Shown here piece by piece: positions 57,414-64,000 of a stretch of DNA of 64,000 bases. Made by a program: the position numbers and the translations under genes. The DNA is taken from the NCBI GenBank assembly GCA_028015205.1, contig CM051514.1:32070150-32134149 (forward strand). The letters run 5' to 3'. The notes beneath the pieces were generated by a model. The model was not told where the DNA came from. It searched no databases and saw nothing but the letters and a program-made list of their open reading frames with translations. Numbering within the stretch: the first letter of the stretch is position 1; every line of letters starts with the position of its first letter. This DNA comes from Mytilisepta virgata (Eukaryota; Mollusca; Bivalvia; Mytilida; Mytilidae).

Positions 57414-58436
57414 CTCCTTAAATGTTCACGAACTTCTTCGTACATAGATGGCGGTATCCTTCGAAACGGTTCCTTAAACGTAGTATTGTCTGTTAAATGT
57501 ATCTCGTGCTCAACAAAAGACGTATACCCAAGATCAGTAGGACCAGACGAAAAAATACACTTCCACTTACCTAATAATTTCTCCAACTTACTTTGAGATT
57601 CAGCCGGTGCATCACTGATGTCTATACCCAAATCTTGTAAGCTTTTATCAGTATTTGGTATTTTGGAATCCTGATCTATATTATCATCCAACCCAAAACC
57701 ATCACGAATTACTTTTACTCCAGTTAATTCACAAAGAACTGACTTGGGATTTATAAACAAGGGCTTAGCGGATATATTACAAATCCTAACTGGAACACGC
57801 CATTTACTGTTACCCTTCACTGAAACTATCCTAGGACACACGACCAGTTGACCAGAAAAACTATTGTTACAGTTCTCAGTCAAGAGAATTTCTGTGCTAT
57901 TTTTAGAGCCTTGTACCTTTACTATACCGGACACTGTCATGACAGATGAAGGCTGCAATTTTATAGTACGCCTATTAGAAAAACGAACAACTGAACCAAC
58001 ATCCTGTAAAGACAAAAACGCCGTATTCCACTCTTTAGGAACTCTTAAATTCTCAGAATTATCGTCCAATTTTTCCATACTAGGCCTTAAAAGGTTTGTC
58101 CCTACTATCACTGGTACTTTTTCACTATAATCTGACTTTGGAACAACTAACATTGGGATAGCAATAGGATTGCTTCTTATAAAAGGAATTCTGACTTCGA
58201 CCTCAACATAACCGATGTATGGAAGCTTAGAACCACCTGCCACACTAACCGACAAAGAAAATTCCTCCAAATCCTTAACTTCCGGTTTAGGTTTCATAAA
58301 TTTTAAGACATGTTCTGATACTGTGGAAACCATTGAACCACTGTCAATCAATGCTTTGCATTTCAGAGAATTAACAAAGATACTCGACTGATTCTCTTCG
58401 CCAACCATACGTTCCAATAACGACTTCTGCTCACTA
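57353..58436 (-). pseudogene. pol: aspartic protease and linker (frameshifted at both ends)
   Basis: The retropepsin active site DSG is at residues 25-27 (ALIDSGSMVSTVSE), counting from the first codon after the upstream stop region (TTG at 58,417). The frame continues for 354 codons through a linker to VREHLR. There a one-base deletion in an A/G run near 57,418 moves the reading into the reverse transcriptase frame. Upstream, around 58,440-58,450, another slip joins it to a frame reading FDSPETN. Confidence 0.85.
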
Positions 58437-58493
58437 ACAGGTTTGTTTCAGGGCTATCAAATAAAAAGTCCCTAGTCTGCCCTCCTACAGAGA

Positions 58494-59718
58494 CTAATTC
58501 GAGTTTAAATTCTCGTTCCTATCACCTGTACGGTTAATCTGACCTCTATTTCCACGACTTCCTCTGAAACTACTACCCCTTCCGTTAAACCTATTGAAAG
58601 TATTAAATCTACCTCTAGAGTGTCCAAAAACTATTCCTATTTAGACCTTGACTATTTGGACCAAAATAAGTATTCTTCTGTTTTTCCTTAACCTCTTTCA
58701 ACTCAAGCTGAAGATTGTCAAGCTTCTTATTAAACTGATCTAATTTTTTCAACATTTCGTTCATCTGAGGATCTATAGTAGCGGGCCTATGGACAGCTGA
58801 AGCTGCAGTTTTAGAACCACTAGAAATTTCAAGTTCAAGTTCAATAGCTCTTACCTGCTTCATTAACTCATCATAGTTATGAACTGTATCATATTTGTAC
58901 CTTGAGGCATTTTTTAAAGTCAAATCTCTAAGTCCAGACCAGAATTTAGTACGCAACATGTCATTTCGAGCTTCTGGAGTCAACTTACCTTTATCGTATG
59001 CTTTCTGTAAAATTCCTTCTAATTTCATCCCATACTCAGCCACTGACTGACCTTCCTGTTGTTTCTCAGTATAAAATGACTGTAAGAGGGTTTCATTTGA
59101 ATATACATTTCCATATATTCCCTCTAATTTTTCTATTACCTGCATCGGAGTAGCATTCTCAGGGAGTGTAAGCAATGTATTGCGCGCAGGGCCTTTAAGG
59201 GAATTTCTCAAAGACTGCAAAACAATTAACTCAGGATAAACCTTCTCCCTAATCAAACATTTAACCTCAAACTTCCATACGTCAAATGACGTTTCACTCT
59301 TGGCGTCGCCCGAAAAACTTGGTAAACGAGGTCGCTGAAAAGTAGGTGCATCAATAGCTGAATTTTGCGAGGTCCCTCCAAAATCAAAACCAACCCTCGG
59401 TTTCAGACTATTAATAACCGAAAAGTCATGACGATATTGCCTTGGTGGCGGAGGTGGCGGCGGAGGTTGGTCTGGGGGCTTAGACGGTGGTTTTACTGTT
59501 CCTGGTTTAGGGGTACTAGCACTTACGGGTAAATGCTCAAACTTGAAATCCCCCTTCTTATCAACATCCCTTTTCGACAAGTATTCAAATTCATCACAGG
59601 TCAAAACCTTGTATTTACCATGATGAGACAGAAATTCAATCATTTTCTGGATATCTTTCTCTTTATATCCAGTTTCCGTGTCCAAAACACTTTTATCAAC
59701 CTCGGCTTTAGTGGCCAT
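58494..59718 (-). pseudogene. gag polyprotein (one frameshift near the C-terminus)
   Basis: From the ATG at 59,718 the frame runs 367 codons with a proline run (about residues 80-93), a helical capsid-like region (SLRNSLKGPARNTLLTLPEN, then LRTKFWSGLRDLTLKNASRY) and a lysine-rich coiled-coil end. At 58,615 it stops after NRNSFWTL, but the +1 frame continues with an Arg/Gly-rich tail (SSFRGSRGNRGQINR) to 58,494. An extra T in AGTTTTTGG accounts for the shift. No CCHC zinc knuckle is present; the RG-rich tail may do the RNA binding. Confidence 0.85.
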
Positions 59719-60485
59719 CGTTCAAATCAATCAAGCAAATAATTCAGATGAAGAAAAGATGATATATGAAATGATGACAGTCAACTTACCGTACTTTGGA
59801 CTTCGTATGTGTATTAGTCAGTGCAGTGATTTAAAGTGCTCCGCTTCATGCGTGTACAGGCATTTCAATTCAATCTGAAATATAGTTCAAAACAGATAAA
59901 ATACCTTCTCAAAAATAATCATAAAAAAAAAATTTCAAAATTTTAAATTGAAAAATGCAATGTCAAATTAACAAAATATCAATGGAAAATGTTCAACGCT
60001 AGTTTCAAAAGCTGAAATTAACAACTACAAAATTATTTCACTTTAATATCAATTCAAAAGTATTTCAATTTGAGCTCAATATTGGTCGTTGATTTCGCAA
60101 GATCTTTTCGAGTACACCGCGGCCTGTTCACATTCCAATCCACAAAGAAATCAATAATCCGGAACGATTTTGATCACACAATTGATGAATCAACATTTCT
60201 TCATTTCACCGGTGTATTACTTCACCAATAAATTAACTACACAAAATAAACATCTGGTATGCGTAATTTACGAGTAATAAACTCATTACCATGGCCTAAG
60301 AAAAATCCCACTATTTACACCAATTAACTGCTTATCGCACTAACGGCAAATCAACTTTTACTGCAGCGCTGCTAAATAAAGGCGGCTACCATTCCGTCTA
60401 GTAGATTAAAACCATTTTTCCACCACTACGGAAGACACCGACATATTACCACTTCACCATTAAAACAGGACAGCACAACAAGATG
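59719..60485 (-). other. Untranslated leader of the Gypsy element
   Basis: Sequence between the primer binding site and gag; no ORF of note. Confidence 0.7.
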
Positions 60486-60503
60486 ATCTCGCTGGGGCCT
60501 CCA
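60486..60503 (-). promoter_or_regulatory. Candidate primer binding site
   Basis: On the minus strand TGGAGGCCCCAGCGAGAT starts three bases after the LTR end GTGACA. It has the expected TGG start complementary to a tRNA 3' CCA. I could not assign the tRNA. Confidence 0.7.
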
Positions 60504-60506
60504 ATT

Positions 60507-61202
60507 TGTCACAGACGAATTACACCACCATATCATTAGGGCGAAATAACAAAACTGTAACAATGTGCTGCACTTTTATTAACTGCAAATATATAATATA
60601 AAACTGAATGAAGAACATCGACACACACAATTCATACGATAAACTGACCAAACGAACAGACCTCAGCTAAATAATCAATACCTCTGTAAAGAGTCTTACG
60701 CAAATGTTTAAAACTTGTTTAATCGCAAAACAATTATGAAAAACTAAAAAGAACTTTAACAGAAAAATCAGTTCAAATTAAATGTGTTCACTTTTCGTAA
60801 TTTTACAATTTTTAATAAATAATTCAAAAACTAAAAATAAAAAGAACACTGCGAAAATAAAAAGACACCTGAAAATATTTAAATATCAAACACCGAAAAA
60901 GTTAATAGAAAATTAAATACCTGCAAATATGGTCTGCTTTTTAGAGAGACCGCTCTCTTAGGCTAACTGGCAGTTAATGAATCAAAAAAGCTGCGCAGAG
61001 AGAACCTAAAAATGAATTCGCGCCAAAATGTGAATGTGAAATTCATGCATATAGTGAATATAACATGCGTGTGACGTCAAAAATATGTCATTAAGATGAT
61101 ATGAAATGAAACGATAACGAATAAATTTAATGTACACTGAACACCAAGTCAAAATCAAGCACACCCAATAAAAGCAATATCAAAAACTTATATACGGTGA
61201 CA
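60507..61202 (-). repeat. 5' LTR, complete (696 bp)
   Basis: It begins TGTCACCGTATATAAG (reading down from 61,202) and ends GTGACA at 60,507. TG...CA ends with a 6-bp inverted repeat mark a full LTR. Confidence 0.92.
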
Positions 61203-61203
61203 T

Positions 61204-62727
61204 AAATATAAAGCAGTACATAGATACAATCCGTCAATGCAGGAAATACAATGCATAAAAAGTCTTAAGAATGACGCATCTATCTGCATTCATAAAGCTG
61301 ACAAAAACAATACAACTGTTGTTCAAAACAGAAGTGACTATATTAAAGAAGGTGAACGTCAACTAAATGATGGTATTCACTACAGAAAAATACACAATAT
61401 AAACATAGATGAGACTAGACGACTGATTAATAGTATTATTTTCAAAATGAAAGAAAACAAAGAAATTGATGATACTACTTTAAATACCTCCGGGAAGAAG
61501 GAAAAGTGTACAAAATTCCAAAAGCATATTTCCTACCTTAAATTCATAAAATAGATAAGGAGATATTAAACCAATACCAGAATGATCTAATACACAAAGA
61601 AACTGTAGAAATTCAAGGCAGACCAATAATAGCTCAATGCTCAGGCCCGCTTGAGAATCTTGGAAAATTCCTAGATTACTTTCTACTACCAATAGTAAGA
61701 AAACAAAATACATATCTTTCTGATACGAGCGACTTTATTCGCCACATTGACAATGTGAACACCAAAGAAAAAGATCGTTTCATATGATATAACATCCTTA
61801 TACACGAATCTCCAATTCACGGAAATCACTGAATCCATACGAAATGCACTTGAAAATAATGACATAGAATACCCAATCAATATACCGACCACGCATAGTT
61901 TAATAGAAATTTTTAAAATTCTACTAACAAAGAATGAATTTACATTCAACAATAATTCATTGAACGCAAACGGTTGGAGTTTCAATGGGTGGTGTAAGCT
62001 CCCTGAAATTTGTGATATCGCTATATTTGATCACATTAATACAATTATTGAAAAATATCCATATAAAAACAGGATAAAGTTTCACAAAAGAATGAGAGAC
62101 GATGGATTCATAATATTTAATGGTAGTATTGAAGAGATAGAATACTTATTTGAAATGGCAAATGAAACACATGACGTCCTGAAATTTACTTACGAAATAA
62201 ACAAAGAAAATATGAAATTTCTTGATGTCGAAGTATATAAAGGAACTAAATTCTCGCAAACAAGTGTACTAGATATTAAATGCTTTACAAAGAAAACTGA
62301 AAGCTTCCAGTACCTACATAAAAATTCCAACCATGCAAATAATTGCTTTCACTCATTCATTAAAGGTGAAGGTATCAGGATACTGAGGAATACAAGTGAC
62401 AAAACTGAATTCGAGAAAAGAATTCAATTATTTGTAAACAAACTATCCAAAAGAGGCTATGAAGAAACTCAAGTGTGGAAAATATTAAATAAAATACGTC
62501 ACGAAGAAAGACAAATAAAATTAAAAAGACAAAATAAAACTAAGAATAAACATCAAAATATGTTTATTACTTCATATCATCCAAATTCGGAAAGACTGCA
62601 AAAAATAATAACAAAATTCTGGTATATTATACGCAATAATCCAATTAGCAGAGAAATATTTAAATCTAAACCACAAGTTGGATTTAGAAAAAGCAGAAAT
62701 ATTGGCAACACAATTATTAAACATTAA
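61204..62727 (+). pseudogene. Penelope-type reverse transcriptase, 5'-truncated and decayed
   Basis: The open frame begins at the Gypsy boundary (KYKAVHRYNPSMQEIQCIKS) and includes KADKNNTTVVQNRSDYIKEG. After frame breaks comes CSGPLENLGKFLDYFL, then motif A (DITSLYTNL). Motif B is spoiled: the expected small-residue M-G-G box reads NGWSFNGWCKLPEICD. The catalytic RDDGFIIFNG remains, followed by KFLDVEVYKG, SFQYLHKNSNHANNC and a C-terminus ending IIRNNPISREIFKSKPQVGF. The C-terminal half (61,960-62,727) is open for 255 codons. It is a different subfamily from the 23.7-kb enzyme (RDDG rather than YIDD). No endonuclease was found. Confidence 0.78.
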
Positions 62728-64000
62728 ACATTAACATGTCTATACTAATGATACAAAGACGTTATGCAGAATGTGACATAAATGAATATATAGTTATGTA
62801 ATATATGTATATCATACATTCTTAACATCTGTTATCTGCAGGATGTCCATATCCATAAATAGTAGCGATCCTGCTAATAATAATACAACAGGAAACTCAT
62901 AAAAACACAAAGAGAATGTGAAATCTTTACACAATAAGTTTCTATATGAACATAATCGGTGGGATAACAGAAATACTGAAATGACCCGTGTATACTAGCA
63001 CATAATTGTCTCAAAACGTCTACAATATACAAATTTAAGATCGAAGAAAAGACCTGAATTTGAAAAGAACTGAAAGAAAAAAAAATATATATATATATAT
63101 AGAATAATAATAATAACTAAAATAATAATTGAACTTAAAAAAAAAACATAGAAAAGGGATGGCCTCTGATGATGGGTTCTCCCGGGAAAGTATCCCAAAG
63201 AAACCCGAAACATTGAAGAATTGATGTACGCAATGTCAGGTCAGTGATACGATCCATACCATGAATGGGTGGGTAACATGATCAATTATTTAACATTAAT
63301 ATTATATAGTACTTTTCAGATAGTACTTTTCAGGGATGGGGTAATTATTGTGACATTAAAAATACCTTAAATATGTCTCAATATAAAAAGAAGTTTAATA
63401 GTTTATATTTCGGCATTTTAATTATAAATAAAGAAATATTAAAGAATGCAATAATTACATTGAATACTTAAATAAGTTAAATAAGTAACTATGTTAAGGA
63501 TAGAAAATAAAGTCGGATTTTAGAGAAGCAAAGAACGTGTAAATAATATTTCACACAAAAAAAAATTTAGTTGTTAGATAAAATAAGAAGACACGTAAAC
63601 AAGTTTGGTTTTGTTAGATAATAGACAAAGCGATTTGTAAATAGTATTACGGAATCTTTTAGCGTAAATTATAGTTTTTAAATAGAAAATAGGAAAAGAA
63701 TAGCTTACTAGACACTTAGGAAATTAAGTCTTTGTATAAAATAAATCAAATAAATCTTGTGTAGATATGCTAATTCTAGTGAACAAAGAAAATGTTCTCA
63801 TTCTTTGTCTTCAAGTAATAAGCGAGATAATCCTTTTAAGGGTGACGCTAAAGATAATTGAGAAATGATAGACAGATAGAAATCGGGTCAGTGTCCAGCT
63901 GTTGACCAATAAAAAATTAATAAGGGAGGTCACTAAATTTCAATTAAGAAGTTGAGTGGAAAAAATAGCAGAAGTTCGTAATTCCAAAGATCACGTGACT
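62728..64000. other. 3' flank of the Penelope-type relic, AT-rich
   Basis: A TA microsatellite lies near 63,086-63,100. CGGGAAAGTATCCCAAAGAAACCCGAAAC (63,183 on) is GC-richer and might be element tail. Nothing else was recognised. Confidence 0.4.

Larger units (their letters stand above)
53321..61202 (-). mobile_element. Ty3/Gypsy LTR retrotransposon
   Basis: It has a 5' LTR at 60,507-61,202, a primer-binding-site candidate, gag, pol in the order protease, reverse transcriptase, RNase H, integrase (Ty3/Gypsy order), a purine tract and a 3' LTR that lacks about 220 bp of its distal end. The LTR ends are TGTCAC and GTGACA. Over the roughly 460 alignable bases the two LTRs differ at five positions plus a 13-bp indel, so the insertion is fairly recent. 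Several single-base frameshifts nevertheless break gag and pol. No envelope frame was seen. Confidence 0.93.

Overview
The window looks like nuclear DNA of a bivalve mollusc, most likely a mussel (Mytilidae). It is AT-rich, its gene exons are short and widely spaced with GT-AG introns, and it is dominated by repeat types I know from bivalves: tRNA-derived SINEs, Penelope-type reverse transcriptases, hairpin-ended elements carrying GCTCACCTG, a Ty3/Gypsy element and a Polinton-type polymerase. Everything here was read by eye; nothing was searched in a database.

Host genes. Two immunoglobulin-like membrane-protein genes can be reconstructed from splice signals and matching phases. The first lies on the minus strand (14.7-26.9 kb): signal-peptide exon, one Ig-like exon, transmembrane exon and two cytoplasmic exons join in frame into a 201-residue type I membrane protein. 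The second lies on the plus strand (45.4-47.6 kb): a cysteine-rich Ig-like exon, a 20-codon exon and a hydrophobic C-terminal exon suggesting a GPI or membrane anchor; its 5' exons were not found. Diverged duplicated segments (13.66-14.74 kb against 33.37-34.09 kb, and 29.5-30.45 kb against 40.7-41.46 kb) suggest an old local duplication now gutted by transposons.

Layout. 1-1.5 kb: the 5' part of an uninterrupted Polinton/Maverick-like polymerase gene with tandem C2H2 fingers, running off the left edge. 2-6 kb: half of a fold-back repeat, then a 2.9-kb element with 470-bp inverted repeats. 6.8 kb: a SINE with a perfect 13-bp target duplication. 9-13 kb: dispersed repeats around a 181-bp satellite. 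14-27 kb: Ig gene 1, with an intact reverse transcriptase ORF in its first intron. 28-41 kb: repeats, including a complete 2.8-kb fold-back element. 42-51 kb: Ig gene 2 and several small DNA elements. 51-61 kb: a third fold-back copy joined to a young but frameshifted Ty3/Gypsy element. 61-63 kb: the remains of a Penelope-type element that the Gypsy element interrupted.

The most unusual item is the fold-back family at 2.2-3.1, 36.5-39.3 and 51.4-53.3 kb. Its long inverted arms are packed with sequences resembling CpG-type promoter sites (NRF1, ETS, CRE, E-box, E2F and RFX-like), and its centre is a purine-rich tandem array.
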